Shown: positions 27,511 to 36,235 of the stretch, one piece after another
Position numbering within the stretch: position 1 is the first letter of the stretch
Layout: every line of letters begins with the position of its first letter
Source of the DNA: Kitasatospora gansuensis
GTDB lineage: Bacteria > Actinomycetota > Actinomycetes > Streptomycetales > Streptomycetaceae
DNA length: 64,000 nt
Assembly (NCBI RefSeq): GCF_014203705.1
Contig: NZ_JACHJR010000001.1
Span: forward strand, 8,122,001 to 8,186,000
Direction of reading: 5' to 3'
Notes under the pieces: generated by a model
Seen by the model: only the letters and a program-made list of their open reading frames with translations
Database searches by the model: none
Told to the model about the DNA's origin: nothing
Position numbers and translations under genes: made by a program

Positions 27511-28935
27511 TCAGGGGGCGTCGGGGCCCACATCGGCCGGGGTGAGCGGACGCCGGACCGGCGTCAGGGTGGTGTACTCGTCGGCGCCGATGTCACGGCT
27601 GCTGCCGCGCGGGTGCCCGTCGAGGTCCTGGGTCACGGCCGGGTCGGTCAGGGTCGCCGCGTTGATCGCGGGGCTGCCCGCCGACAGCCGGTACACCCCG
27701 TCGGACTCCTGTCGCAGCAGCGGGTCCACCCGGCGGTAACCGCCGGACGGGATGGTGCCGTTGGCCGCCGCACCCCACAGGATGTTGCTCCGCCAGCTGA
27801 AGCCGGAGGTCGCCCCCAGCGCGACCAGGGTGCCGGATCCTGCGACCAGGATGTTGTCCGAGACGACCACATCCCGGGGCTCGTACGTCCGGGTCTCGCC
27901 CGAGATCGCGCCCGCGTTGCCGACCAGGGTGTTGAACGCGATCACGGCGCGGTCGCACGCGTCGTTGCCGCGCCGCTCCTCGGTGCTCTCGCCGTCGTGG
28001 TGGTCCCGGGTGGTGCCGCTGCCGATCACCAGGGCGCGGCCCGACAGGCCGGCCAGGTAGTTGTTGACCACCAGGTGGTCGTTGCCGTACAGCCGCAGAC
28101 CGTCGGTGCCGCCGAGCAGGTGGTTGCCCTCCACCGTGGTGCCGTTGCCGTGCCGCAGCACGATGGCGCCACGGCTGTCGCGCACGGTGTTGTACCGGAC
28201 GGTGTTGCCCGAGGACTTCACCGAGATGGCCTCCGGGTCCCCGTCGCACCGCTCGAACAGGTTGTACTCCACCGTCGCGTCGGCGACGGACAGCGCCCGG
28301 CTGCTGACACCGAGCCGGAGCGGCTCGCCGCCGTTGGCGCCCGAGTAGCTGTGGTCGGCGAAGTGGTTCCGGAGGATCTGGGTGCGCTGCGCCATGACGG
28401 TCGAGCCGGGGCCGTCGACGACCAGGAAGATGCCCTCGGTGGTCCGGTCGTGGAAGCGGTTGCGGTCGATCTTGGCGTCGTCGCCCCGGACGACCACCCA
28501 GTCGAGCCCGCTGACGTCGGCGAGCCGGAAGTCGTTGCGGGTCAGCCGGATCCGCAGGCAGTCCGCCGGGATCTCCAGGGTGCTGCGCTGCCGGAAGGCG
28601 AACCCGCTGACGGTGATGTTGCTCGAGTCGCCGAAGACGAAGCCGCGCTCGCCCTGCAGCACCGCACCGCCGCGCGACTGCGAGCTGATGGTGATCGGCG
28701 CGGAGGCGGTGCCGTTCCGGCCGGAGACCCGGATCGAGCCCCCCGACGGGACGGTGTACGTGCCGTCGGCCAGCACGATGCGGTCGCCGGGGACCGCCCG
28801 GTCGATGGCCTTCTGAAGGTCGGTCAGGGAACCGACCGGCACCGTGCCCGCCGCGCCGGCCGACTGGGCGAGCGGTACGGCGGCTGCCGCCGCGCCGAGC
28901 AGCGTGCCGGTGATGAACGTGCGTCGTCGCACCAT
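27511..28935 (-). CDS. Tat-exported right-handed beta-helix protein (polysaccharide lyase 6-like)
   Basis: 474 aa from ATG 28935. A GTG at 28932 is spaced better from GGAGG, and a longer form from GTG 29005-29007 is possible. The N-terminus VRRRTFITGTLLGAAAAAVP is a twin-arginine signal. Repeating N/V-rich coils (IRLTRNDF, KIDRNRFHDRTTEGIF, VEYNLFERCDGDPEAISVKSSGNTVRYNTV) form a parallel beta-helix. The GEPLRLG, EAISVKS and YN-F segments resemble the chondroitinase B/alginate lyase family PL6, with candidate catalytic Lys in the ISVKS strand and Arg in LRLG. The substrate is probably an acidic polysaccharide, not certain. Confidence 0.75.
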   Translation of the reverse strand: MVRRRTFITGTLLGAAAAAVPLAQSAGAAGTVPVGSLTDLQKAIDRAVPGDRIVLADGTYTVPSGGSIRVSGRNGTASAPITISSQSRGGAVLQGERGFVFGDSSNITVSGFAFRQRSTLEIPADCLRIRLTRNDFRLADVSGLDWVVVRGDDAKIDRNRFHDRTTEGIFLVVDGPGSTVMAQRTQILRNHFADHSYSGANGGEPLRLGVSSRALSVADATVEYNLFERCDGDPEAISVKSSGNTVRYNTVRDSRGAIVLRHGNGTTVEGNHLLGGTDGLRLYGNDHLVVNNYLAGLSGRALVIGSGTTRDHHDGESTEERRGNDACDRAVIAFNTLVGNAGAISGETRTYEPRDVVVSDNILVAGSGTLVALGATSGFSWRSNILWGAAANGTIPSGGYRRVDPLLRQESDGVYRLSAGSPAINAATLTDPAVTQDLDGHPRGSSRDIGADEYTTLTPVRRPLTPADVGPDAP

Positions 28936-29060
28936 GCCTCCAGAGCGGATACGGCCTGAACCGACACCAAGGGGAATGGACGGCGACTCCCGCCGACCGT
29001 CCGTCACTCATTCCAGCATCGCCGTCCGGCCGTGCGGAAGGCAGCTGCGGGGCACCGACC

Positions 29061-29078
29061 GCTGCCCGATCGGGCAGC
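29061..29078 (-). terminator. Perfect palindrome downstream of the kinase gene
   Basis: GCTGCCCGATCGGGCAGC is an 18-bp perfect palindrome, 10 nt beyond the kinase stop on the minus strand. It probably terminates the kinase transcript (7-bp stem, GATC loop); an operator for the next gene is the alternative. Confidence 0.45.
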
Positions 29079-29088
29079 TGACGGGGGC

Positions 29089-30615
29089 TCAGGCCGTCCG
29101 GCGGTAGGAGGTGAGGACGATTCTGACGGGGCCGCTGTCGTCCGGGGCAGCTTGGAGGGTGCGCACGATGGCGAGGTCCGTGCCGCCCGGGCTGCGGACA
29201 CAGAAGCCGGCACCGGAGCTGAGGGGCAGGGTGGAGACGGGCCGGGTCTCGATGCCCTTGACGCAGTCGTCGAGGGTGAGCCGGTCGGCCGGTGCGAGGT
29301 AGGCGGCGCTGCCGTCAGGCAGGTAGAACTCGCCCGCGTGCCGGCCCAGGTACCAGGTCGAGGCGTCCTGCGGGGCGACCTTCCCGGCGCCGAGGTCGAA
29401 CTCGTAGGAGGAGTCGGGCGAGGTGAGTTCGAGGTCGCTGTGGACCGTCGCGTAGCCGGGCCGGGCGACCGGGGAGGGCGGGGGAGTGGGCGTGGCCGAC
29501 GGGGACTCGGACCGGACGGCGGAGACCGGAGCGAGGGGTTCGTCGAGGTCGAGCAGGACCAACGCGCCGCCCGCGCCCACCAGCAGCGCGGCGGTCACCA
29601 GGAGCGCGGTACGGACCGGTCGGCGCCGGGGCGGTGGGCCGTAGTCCGGCGGGAGGCGGCGGGTGGGTGGAGCGGGGGTGGCCGGTGTGGTCGGGAGCTC
29701 GGTGTGGCCGAGGATCGTGGTGCTGACCTGCCGGGGCAGCCAGCCGTCGGCGAAACGGAGCTCGCCGCCGGTGGCCGGGTGGCTGCGGACCCACTCGATC
29801 AGCTGGGCGGTGGTCGGGCGGTGCCCGGGGTCCTTGGCCAGGCAGCTGCGGACCACCTGGTGCAGGTCGGCGGGGAGGCCGGTGAGGTCGGGCTCCTCGT
29901 GGACCGCCCGGTAGAGCGCGGCCGGTCCGGGCCCGGCTCCGAACGGCGGGGTGCCGGAGGCGACCCAGGAGAGCAGTGCGCCCAGGGCGAAGACGTCGGT
30001 GGCGGGGGCGGCCGGGAGCCCGAGGGCCTGCTCCGGGGCCATGAAGCCGGGGGAGCCGGCCCGCAGGCCGGTGGCGGTGAGCGAACCGGCGTCGGCGGCG
30101 CGGGCGATGCCGAAGTCGATCACCCGGGGGCCGTCGGCGGCGATCAGGACGTTGCCGGGCTTGAGGTCGCGGTGCACCACGCCGGCCAGGTGAATGGCCT
30201 GCAGGGCCTCGGCGATCCCGGCGAGCAGCAGCAGGGCGGTCCGTTCGGGGAGCGGACCGTGACGGTCGATCACCTGGTGGAGCGAGGGCCCGGGGACGTA
30301 GGTGGTGGCCAGCCAGGGGGTGGCGGCGTCGGTGCCGGCGTCGACCACCTGCGCGGTGTAGAGGCCGTGGATCCGCCGGGCGCTGGCGACCTCCTGGGCG
30401 AACCGCCTCCGGAACTCCGGGTCCTCGGCCAGCTCGGGCCGGACCACCTTGAGGGCGACGGGCCGCCCGCCCGGCGTGTAGGCGAGGTAGACCCGGCCCA
30501 TGCCGCCCGCACCGAGCCGGGCGCAGAGGCGGTAGCCGCCGACCTCGCGGGGGTCGTCCGGGGACAGCGCCTGGAATGCCGTGGGTGACGGGGCGCCGAA
30601 GGGCTCTGCGGTCAT
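29089..30615 (-). CDS. Transmembrane serine/threonine protein kinase
   Basis: 508 aa, ATG with GGGAG 6 nt upstream. The Hanks-type kinase domain covers about 27-285: Gly-rich loop LGAGGMGRVY, catalytic Lys in VALKVV, HRDLKPGN, DFG Asp167, and APEQ. Then come a Pro-rich juxtamembrane linker, one transmembrane helix (about 335-355), and a ~150-residue extracellular region with two Cys residues but no PASTA repeats. This is a PknB-like receptor kinase of unknown ligand. Its putative promoter overlaps the TetR site at 30665-30682, shared with the divergent TetR gene. Confidence 0.88.
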   Translation of the reverse strand: MTAEPFGAPSPTAFQALSPDDPREVGGYRLCARLGAGGMGRVYLAYTPGGRPVALKVVRPELAEDPEFRRRFAQEVASARRIHGLYTAQVVDAGTDAATPWLATTYVPGPSLHQVIDRHGPLPERTALLLLAGIAEALQAIHLAGVVHRDLKPGNVLIAADGPRVIDFGIARAADAGSLTATGLRAGSPGFMAPEQALGLPAAPATDVFALGALLSWVASGTPPFGAGPGPAALYRAVHEEPDLTGLPADLHQVVRSCLAKDPGHRPTTAQLIEWVRSHPATGGELRFADGWLPRQVSTTILGHTELPTTPATPAPPTRRLPPDYGPPPRRRPVRTALLVTAALLVGAGGALVLLDLDEPLAPVSAVRSESPSATPTPPPSPVARPGYATVHSDLELTSPDSSYEFDLGAGKVAPQDASTWYLGRHAGEFYLPDGSAAYLAPADRLTLDDCVKGIETRPVSTLPLSSGAGFCVRSPGGTDLAIVRTLQAAPDDSGPVRIVLTSYRRTA

Positions 30616-30655
30616 GCGGACTCCCAGCGGGGTGGAGCGGGTGAGGGTGGTGCGG

Positions 30656-30683
30656 ATCCTATCCTGACCAGAATTTCAGTCAG
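30656..30683 (-). promoter_or_regulatory. Kinase promoter
   Basis: On the minus strand CTGACT (-35, 30683-30678) is separated by 16 nt from TAGGAT (-10, 30661-30656), close to the Streptomyces vegetative consensus. The -35 lies inside the TetR-type operator. Confidence 0.45.
30665..30682. promoter_or_regulatory. TetR-type operator O1 (TetR1/kinase intergenic)
   Basis: TGACCAGAATTTCAGTCA matches the perfect palindrome at 31394-31411 in 15 of 18 positions. It lies 48 bp upstream of the TetR1 start, consistent with autoregulation. Confidence 0.6.
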
Positions 30684-30730
30684 CACCACCCTGTCGATCG
30701 GCCCACGCCCCCCGGGTAGGGTGATCCCTT

Positions 30731-31309
30731 GTGGCTGACCGTCGAACCTTGATCATGGAAGCGGCCGCGCGGGTGATCGCCCGGCGCGGTGTCCGAGGGC
30801 TGCGCGTGGAAGAGCTGGCCGCCGAGGCCGGCGTGTCCACGGCGCTGATCTACTACCACTTCAAGGACCGCGCGGGGATCCTCCGGTCGACCCTGGAGTT
30901 CATCAACGACCGGGCCGAGCGCTACACCACGGCCCGCGCCGCGGACGCGCCGCCGCTGGACGCCCGGGGCGAGCTGGAGCAGACCCTGCTGCTGGAGTTC
31001 CAGGACATCCCCGAGGTGCGGGAGAACAGCACCGCCTGGGGCGAACTGCGGGCGAGCGCGGTCTTCGATCCCGACCTCCGGGAGGACGTGGCCCGGGCCA
31101 CCCTGGTCTGGGTGCAGGAGGTGGCCGAACTGCTCGGCCGGGCCCGCCCGATGAACGGCGCCGCCGCCCTGGCCGCCTCCGCCGAGCGGCTGACCGCGCT
31201 GGTGGAGGGACTGAGCGTCCGCTGGCTCAGCGGCAGTCTGCCGGTGGAGCACGCGCGCGAGCTGATGGCCGGCGCGATCGACGGTGAGCTGGAGCGGTTG
31301 CGCGGGTAG
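30731..31309 (+). CDS. TetR-family regulator 1 of the deiminase/urease cluster
   Basis: 192 aa from GTG 30731. TAGGGT at 30717-30722 places a possible transcription start at or next to the GTG, so the mRNA may be leaderless. The N-terminal helix-turn-helix is VEELAAEAGVSTALIYYHFKD (about 24-44), followed by an alpha-helical ligand domain. It is a clear paralogue of the regulator at 36236-36808: both share LEFI-x(3)-A-x-RYT, ENSTAWGELRASAVFD and EGLSVRWLSGSLP. It probably binds the palindromes at 30665 and 31394 and represses itself and the deiminase-urease operon; the ligand could be a guanidine compound or polyamine. Confidence 0.85.
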   Translation: MADRRTLIMEAAARVIARRGVRGLRVEELAAEAGVSTALIYYHFKDRAGILRSTLEFINDRAERYTTARAADAPPLDARGELEQTLLLEFQDIPEVRENSTAWGELRASAVFDPDLREDVARATLVWVQEVAELLGRARPMNGAAALAASAERLTALVEGLSVRWLSGSLPVEHARELMAGAIDGELERLRG

Positions 31310-31323
31310 CGCCGCTGAGACGG

Positions 31324-31352
31324 GCCCCGGACCGCTGGTCCGGGGCTTTCTT
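31324..31352 (+). terminator. Intrinsic terminator of TetR1
   Basis: GCCCCGGACC (31324-31333) pairs perfectly with 31337-31346 around a 3-nt loop and is followed by TTTCTT, a canonical rho-independent terminator. Confidence 0.8.
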
Positions 31353-31392
31353 GCGTCTGTGGTGACCTCCGCGGTGACCTGCCCGTCTGATC

Positions 31393-31421
31393 TTGACTGA
31401 AATTTCAGTCAGTGCGAGAGT
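31393..31421 (+). promoter_or_regulatory. Promoter of the deiminase-urease operon
   Basis: TTGACT (31393-31398), 17-nt spacer, GAGAGT (31416-31421). The spacer and -35 are covered by the perfect TetR palindrome. Confidence 0.5.
31394..31411. promoter_or_regulatory. TetR-type operator O2, perfect palindrome
   Basis: TGACTGAAATTTCAGTCA is an 18-bp perfect palindrome 74 bp upstream of the first deiminase start. Its location over the -35 and spacer predicts repression. Confidence 0.75.
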
Positions 31422-31485
31422 GAGGGCGCGGACCTCGTCGACGCGAGCGGCATCCGCAGGTGCCATCCTTGATCTGGAGACCCGC

Positions 31486-32493
31486 ATGAGCGACCCCCGC
31501 GTGGAGCCCGACGACGTTCCACACGCCCGTACCTGGATGTCGTGGCCGTCCCGCAAGTTGATCTGGGGCCGCCAACTGGCGGGCGTGCAGGAGGACATCG
31601 CGCTGATCGCGCGGACGATCGCCCGCTTCGAGCCGGTGACCGTGTGCGCCCCGGACAGCTACAGCGTCAGCGAGGCCCGGTCCCGCTGCGGCCCCGCCGT
31701 CACCGTGACCGAGGCCGTCCCCACCGACGACCTGTGGATGCGGGACACCGCCCCGGTGTTTCGGCGGGACGGCCAGGGACAGCGGGACGCCGTCGGGCTC
31801 AACTTCAACGGCTGGGGCCGCAAGCAGACCCACCACGACGACGCGGAGGTGGCCCGGGGTATCGCCGAACTGCTCCGACTCCCGTTCGGCTACGCCGACT
31901 TCGTTGGCGAGGGCGGATCGATCGAGACGGACGGCGACGGCACCGTGCTGGCCACCGAGAGCAGCCTGGTCAACAAGAACCGCAACCGGGGCATGAGCCG
32001 GGACCAGATCGAGGAGGCCGTCCTCGACGTGTACGGCGCGCAGAAGATGATCTGGGTCCCCGGGGTCAAGGGCCGGGACATCACCGACAACCACATCGAC
32101 GTCACCTCACGGTTCGTCAGCCCCGGCACGGTGCTGGTCCAACTGCCCCCGGCGGACCGACGCGACGTCTGGGCCCGGGACGCCCGGGAGCAGTTCGACA
32201 TCCTCTCCCGGGCCACCGACGCCAGGGGCCGGCGGCTCCGGGTGATCCGGGTGGACGGCCCCGACTCCGTCCGCTCGCGGGACTCGAAGTTCGTCGACTC
32301 GTACCTCAACTTCCACGTCGTCAACGGGGCGGTGATCGCCGCCCAGTTCGGCGACCGGGTCAAGGACGAGGCCGCCCGGCGCACCCTCGCGGCGGCCTTC
32401 CCGGGCCGCGAGGTCGTCCAGCTCGACGTCGACCGCCTGATGGCCGGGGGCGGCGGCATCCACTGCGCCACGATGCAGGAACCGCTGCCGTAG
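31486..32493 (+). CDS. Agmatine deiminase-family protein 1 (cytoplasmic)
   Basis: 335 aa. The ATG at 31486 follows TGGAGA and gives the usual family start without a signal peptide. Family members hydrolyse the guanidino group of agmatine to N-carbamoylputrescine plus ammonia. The conserved active-site blocks are all present: DDLWMRD, NFNGWGRKQ, GEGGSIETDG, DITDNHID, and the C-terminal nucleophile Cys327 in GGGGIHC. The substrate may differ from agmatine, because the family also includes peptidyl-arginine deiminases. It is the first gene of an operon with a second deiminase, ureAB and ureC, under a perfect TetR operator. Confidence 0.88.
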   Translation: MSDPRVEPDDVPHARTWMSWPSRKLIWGRQLAGVQEDIALIARTIARFEPVTVCAPDSYSVSEARSRCGPAVTVTEAVPTDDLWMRDTAPVFRRDGQGQRDAVGLNFNGWGRKQTHHDDAEVARGIAELLRLPFGYADFVGEGGSIETDGDGTVLATESSLVNKNRNRGMSRDQIEEAVLDVYGAQKMIWVPGVKGRDITDNHIDVTSRFVSPGTVLVQLPPADRRDVWARDAREQFDILSRATDARGRRLRVIRVDGPDSVRSRDSKFVDSYLNFHVVNGAVIAAQFGDRVKDEAARRTLAAAFPGREVVQLDVDRLMAGGGGIHCATMQEPLP

Positions 32494-32542
32494 CCGTTTT
32501 TCCCCCGCACCCTCACTCACCCTCATTCACCGGAGTGACTCC

Positions 32543-33730
32543 GTGTCAGACCCGACCATGCCCTTTTCCGCCTCCCGCCGGACGGTGCTGCGCGCTGCGG
32601 CCGGCGCCGGGCTGCTCACCCTGGGGGCCGCCGCCTGCGCCCCGCTGAACGACGGCGACGAGCAGCCGGGCCTCGCCGAACCGTCCGCACCGAGTGCAGG
32701 CCAGGGGGCGACGCCCGGCCGCAGGTTCGGTGCGGAGTGGGAGAGCCACGCCAGGACCTTCATGTCCTGGCCCGCCTCCACCGGCATCTGGGGTGACCAA
32801 CTGCCGGACGTCCGGGCGGACATCGCGCGGCTGGCCCGGGCCGTCGCGGGGTACGAGGCAGTGCAGATGTTCGCCCGCCCCGGGCAGCTGGAGGCGGCGC
32901 AGAACGCGTGCGGCAACGCCGTCGAGGTCGTCCCGCTGCCGGTCGACGACCTGTGGGCCCGGGACACCCTGCCGGTCTTCGTCGAGGACTCGGGCACGCT
33001 CAAGGGCGTCGACTTCAACTTCAACGGCTGGGGCGAGAAGCAGCAGGAGCACGGCAACGACACGGCGCTGGCCGCCGCCGTGCTCGGGAAGTACGGCATC
33101 GAGCGGGTCCGGACGCCGCTGGTCGCCGAGGGCGGCTCGTTCGAGACCGACGGCCAGGGGACGCTGCTGGTCACCGAGAGTTCGGTGGTCAACCAGCGCC
33201 GCAACCCGGGGAAGAGCCGGGACGAGATCGAGGCGGAGCTCAAGCGGGCCCTCGGGGTGACCAAGGTGATCTGGTTCGCCGGCGTACGCGACCAGGACAT
33301 CACCGACGCGCACGTGGACTGCCTGGTGCGGTTCGCGGCGCCGGGGGTCGTACTGCTCGACCAGCCGTTCCCGGGTGCGCCCGCCGACGTCTGGTCGCGC
33401 TCGGCCGCGCAGGCGCGCGAGGTGCTGAAGGGCGCCACCGACACGCACGGCAGGCAGCTCAAGGTGATCGACCTGCCGCAGCCCGACCCGGACCGGATCA
33501 CCGGGCGCGGCGACGCGTTCGTCTCCTCGTACATCAACTTCTACGTCGCCAACAAGGCGCTGTTCCTGCCGAAGTTCGGGGACGCCAAGGCCGACGACCG
33601 GGCCCAGCAGATCCTGCGGGACCACTTCCCCGGCCGGGACATCGTGCCGGTGGCCATCGACGCCATCGCCTCCGGTGGCGGTGGGATCCACTGCTCCACC
33701 CACGACCAGCCCGGCACACCGAAGGAGTAG
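32543..33730 (+). CDS. Agmatine deiminase-family protein 2 (Tat lipoprotein)
   Basis: 395 aa from GTG 32543 with GGAG upstream. The N-terminus has a twin-arginine motif SASRRTVLR and a hydrophobic stretch ending in the lipobox GAAAC (Cys32), so it is predicted to be exported folded and lipid-anchored on the outer face. Catalytic blocks are intact: DDLWARD, NFNGWGEKQ, AEGGSFETDG, DITDAHVD, Cys384 in GGGGIHC. It lies 49 nt after deiminase 1 and 8 nt before ureAB. Acting outside the membrane, it would deiminate extracellular guanidino compounds or arginine side chains. Confidence 0.86.
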   Translation: MSDPTMPFSASRRTVLRAAAGAGLLTLGAAACAPLNDGDEQPGLAEPSAPSAGQGATPGRRFGAEWESHARTFMSWPASTGIWGDQLPDVRADIARLARAVAGYEAVQMFARPGQLEAAQNACGNAVEVVPLPVDDLWARDTLPVFVEDSGTLKGVDFNFNGWGEKQQEHGNDTALAAAVLGKYGIERVRTPLVAEGGSFETDGQGTLLVTESSVVNQRRNPGKSRDEIEAELKRALGVTKVIWFAGVRDQDITDAHVDCLVRFAAPGVVLLDQPFPGAPADVWSRSAAQAREVLKGATDTHGRQLKVIDLPQPDPDRITGRGDAFVSSYINFYVANKALFLPKFGDAKADDRAQQILRDHFPGRDIVPVAIDAIASGGGGIHCSTHDQPGTPKE

Positions 33731-33738
33731 GAGACGTC

Positions 33739-34440
33739 GTGCGACTGACACCGACCGAGCGGGACCGGCTGCTGATCTTCACGGCGGCCGAACTGGCCCG
33801 GGCCCGCCGGGCCCGGGGCGTGAAACTGAACATCCCCGAGGCGCACGCGCTGATCGCGGACACCGTGTGCGAGGCGGCCCGGGACGGCCGGCGGCTGGCC
33901 GAGGCGATCGAGGCCGGGCGCTCGGTGCTCTGTGCCGAGGACGTACTGCCCGGGGTCGCCGGCGTGGTGACGACCCTTCAGGTGGAGGCGGTCTTCGAGG
34001 ACGGGACGCGGCTCTGCGTCATCGACGACCCGTTCCGGGCCCAGGGCTCGCTGGGGGACGAGGCGCCCGGCGCGGCCCTCCCCGGGGACGGCGCGGGCTA
34101 CCGGCCGGCCGGGCCGGAGCTGCGGCTGCGCGTGCGCAACACCTCGGCGGTGCCGGTCTCGGTCACCTCGCACTTCCACTTCTTCGAGGTCAACCCCCGG
34201 CTGGCCTTCGACCGTTCCGCCGCGTACGGGCACCGGCTCGCCGCTCCGGCGGGTTCCTCGGTGCGGTTCGACCCCGGTGCCGTGGTGGAGGTCGGCCTGG
34301 TGCCGATCGGCGGGGCGCGGGTGGCGATCGGCTTCGCGGGCCTGGTGGACGGCCCGCTGGACGCACCCGGGGCGAAGGAATCCGCGCTGGCAAAGGCCCG
34401 CGCGACCGGCTATCTGACGGATTTTCAGGAGCAGTCATGA
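33739..34440 (+). CDS. ureAB: Urease gamma-beta fusion subunit
   Basis: 233 aa from GTG 33739 with GGAG 5 nt upstream. Residues about 1-100 are UreA-like (LTPTERDRLLIFTAAELARARRARG, LNIPEA.ALI). Residues about 125-225 are UreB-like (VRNTSAVPVSVTSHFHFFEVN, FDRSAAYGHRL, VRFDPG). Fused gamma-beta chains are known from actinobacteria. The protein forms the scaffold of the urea-hydrolysing heterotrimer with UreC, whose start overlaps its stop. No ureD, E, F or G maturation genes are near. Confidence 0.88.
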   Translation: MRLTPTERDRLLIFTAAELARARRARGVKLNIPEAHALIADTVCEAARDGRRLAEAIEAGRSVLCAEDVLPGVAGVVTTLQVEAVFEDGTRLCVIDDPFRAQGSLGDEAPGAALPGDGAGYRPAGPELRLRVRNTSAVPVSVTSHFHFFEVNPRLAFDRSAAYGHRLAAPAGSSVRFDPGAVVEVGLVPIGGARVAIGFAGLVDGPLDAPGAKESALAKARATGYLTDFQEQS

Positions 34441-36194
34441 GTGGCAGCGTCTTCGACTCCGCAGGCTGTCACGGCCGCCCGGGCGGCGTGGCCGGCGGCG
34501 GCATCGACCCGGCGGACTACATCGCGGTGCACGGCCCCCGGACGGGTGACCGGATCAGGCTTGGTGACAGCGGTCTGATCATCCGGGTCGAGTCCGACTC
34601 CCAGGAGCCGGGGGACGAGTTCCTGGCGGGGTTCGGCAAGACGGCGCGGGACGGGATGCTGCTGAAAGCGGCCGCCGTCCGGGACACCTGTGACGTGGTG
34701 ATCAGCAACGTGCTGGTGATCGACGCGGTGCTGGGCATCCGGAAGACCTCGATCGGTCTGATCGACGGCCGGATCGCCTCCATCGGACGGGCCGGCAACC
34801 CCGACACCCTGCACGGTGTGGACGTCGTGGTCGGGACGGGGACGGCGATCGTCTCGGGGGAGGGGCTGATCGCCACCGCAGGTGCGATCGACACCCACGT
34901 GCACCTGTTGTCGCCCCGGATCATGGAAGCCTCGCTGGCGTCGGGGGTGACGACCATCATCGGCCAGGAGTTCGGCCCGGCGTGGGGGGTGGGGGTGAAC
35001 TCGCCGTGGGCGTTGCGGCACGCGTTCAACTCCTTCGACGCCTGGCCGGTCAACATCGGGTTCCTGGGCCGGGGTTCGTCCTCCGACCCGGCCCCGCTGA
35101 TCGAAGCCCTCGCCGAAGGCGGCGCCTCCGGCTTCAAGGTCCACGAGGACATGGGCGCCCACACCCGCGCCCTCGACACCGCCCTGCGCGTCGCCGAGGA
35201 GTACGACGTCCAGGTCGCCCTGCACACCGACGGCCTCAACGAATGCCTCTCCGTCGAAGACACCCTGCGCGTGCTCGAAGGCCGCACCATCCACGCCTTC
35301 CACATCGAGGGCTGCGGCGGCGGACACGTCCCCAACGTCCTGAAGATGGCCGGCGTCGAGAACGTCATCGGCTCCTCCACCAACCCCACCCTCCCCTTCG
35401 GCCGCGACGCCCTCGGCGAACACTTCGGCATGATCGTCTCCGCCCACGACCTCAAGGTCGACCTCCCCGGCGACGCCGCCATGGCCCGCGACCGCATCCG
35501 CGCCGGCACCATGGGCGCCGAAGACGTCCTGCACGACCTCGGCGTCATCGGCATCACCTCCTCCGACGCCCAAGGCATGGGCCGCGCCGGCGAAACCGTC
35601 CGCCGCACCTTCGCCATGGCCGGCAAAATGAAACACGAACTCGGCCCCCTGAACGGTGGGTTCGGCACCGCCGAGAGCGGCGACGACAACGAACGCGTCC
35701 TGCGCTACATCGCCAAACTCACCATCAACCCCGCCATCGCCCACGGCCTCGCCCACGAAGTCGGCTCCATCGAAGTCGGCAAACTCGCCGACATCGTCCT
35801 GTGGCGCCCCGACCACTTCGGCGCCAAACCCCAGCTCATCCTCAAAGCCGGCTTCCCCGCCTACGGCGTGGTCGGCGACCCCAACGCCTCCACCGACCGC
35901 TGCGAACCCCTCGTCCTCGGCCCCCAGTTCGGCGCCCACGGCGCCACCGCCGCCGACATCTCCGTCGCCTTCGTCGCCCAAGCAGCGGTGGACAACGGGG
36001 ACTTGATGCCGACCAGGCGACGCCGGGTCGCGGTACGGGGCACCCGGGGCATCGGTCCCCGCAACATGGTCAGGAACGCCCGGATCGGGCAGGTCGACGT
36101 ACAGGCCCGGAGCGGCCTGGTGTCGCTCGACGGCGAGCCGCTCTGCTCCGAGCCCGCCGACTCCGTCTCGCTCAACCGGCTGTACTTCCTCTGA
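34437..36194 (+). CDS. ureC: Urease alpha subunit, divergent
   Basis: 585 aa. Nickel-ligand positions are present: HVH (metal His pair), carbamylatable Lys in GFKVHEDMG, HTDGLNE, HIEGCGGGH and SSDAQGMG. It departs from canonical UreC at usually invariant places. The flap motif MVCHHLD reads IVSAHDLK, so the flap Cys is Ala and the second His is Asp, and GGGTGPA-type sequence reads GQEFGPA. It may be a low-activity urease or hydrolyse another amide or guanidine-derived substrate. Codon use changes abruptly near 35095-35990: almost every codon ends in C, and GAA and AAA become common. It is the last gene of the deiminase-ureAB-ureC operon. Confidence 0.86.
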   Translation: MSGSVFDSAGCHGRPGGVAGGGIDPADYIAVHGPRTGDRIRLGDSGLIIRVESDSQEPGDEFLAGFGKTARDGMLLKAAAVRDTCDVVISNVLVIDAVLGIRKTSIGLIDGRIASIGRAGNPDTLHGVDVVVGTGTAIVSGEGLIATAGAIDTHVHLLSPRIMEASLASGVTTIIGQEFGPAWGVGVNSPWALRHAFNSFDAWPVNIGFLGRGSSSDPAPLIEALAEGGASGFKVHEDMGAHTRALDTALRVAEEYDVQVALHTDGLNECLSVEDTLRVLEGRTIHAFHIEGCGGGHVPNVLKMAGVENVIGSSTNPTLPFGRDALGEHFGMIVSAHDLKVDLPGDAAMARDRIRAGTMGAEDVLHDLGVIGITSSDAQGMGRAGETVRRTFAMAGKMKHELGPLNGGFGTAESGDDNERVLRYIAKLTINPAIAHGLAHEVGSIEVGKLADIVLWRPDHFGAKPQLILKAGFPAYGVVGDPNASTDRCEPLVLGPQFGAHGATAADISVAFVAQAAVDNGDLMPTRRRRVAVRGTRGIGPRNMVRNARIGQVDVQARSGLVSLDGEPLCSEPADSVSLNRLYFL

Positions 36195-36235
36195 CCGTCC
36201 GCCGGATGCTGACCGGTCTTTCAGTCCGAGCGGCC

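Noticed and set aside
36210..36227. Another match to the TetR palindrome
   Set aside because: Only 13 of 18 positions match and it lies between two convergent stop codons, where an operator would have little effect.
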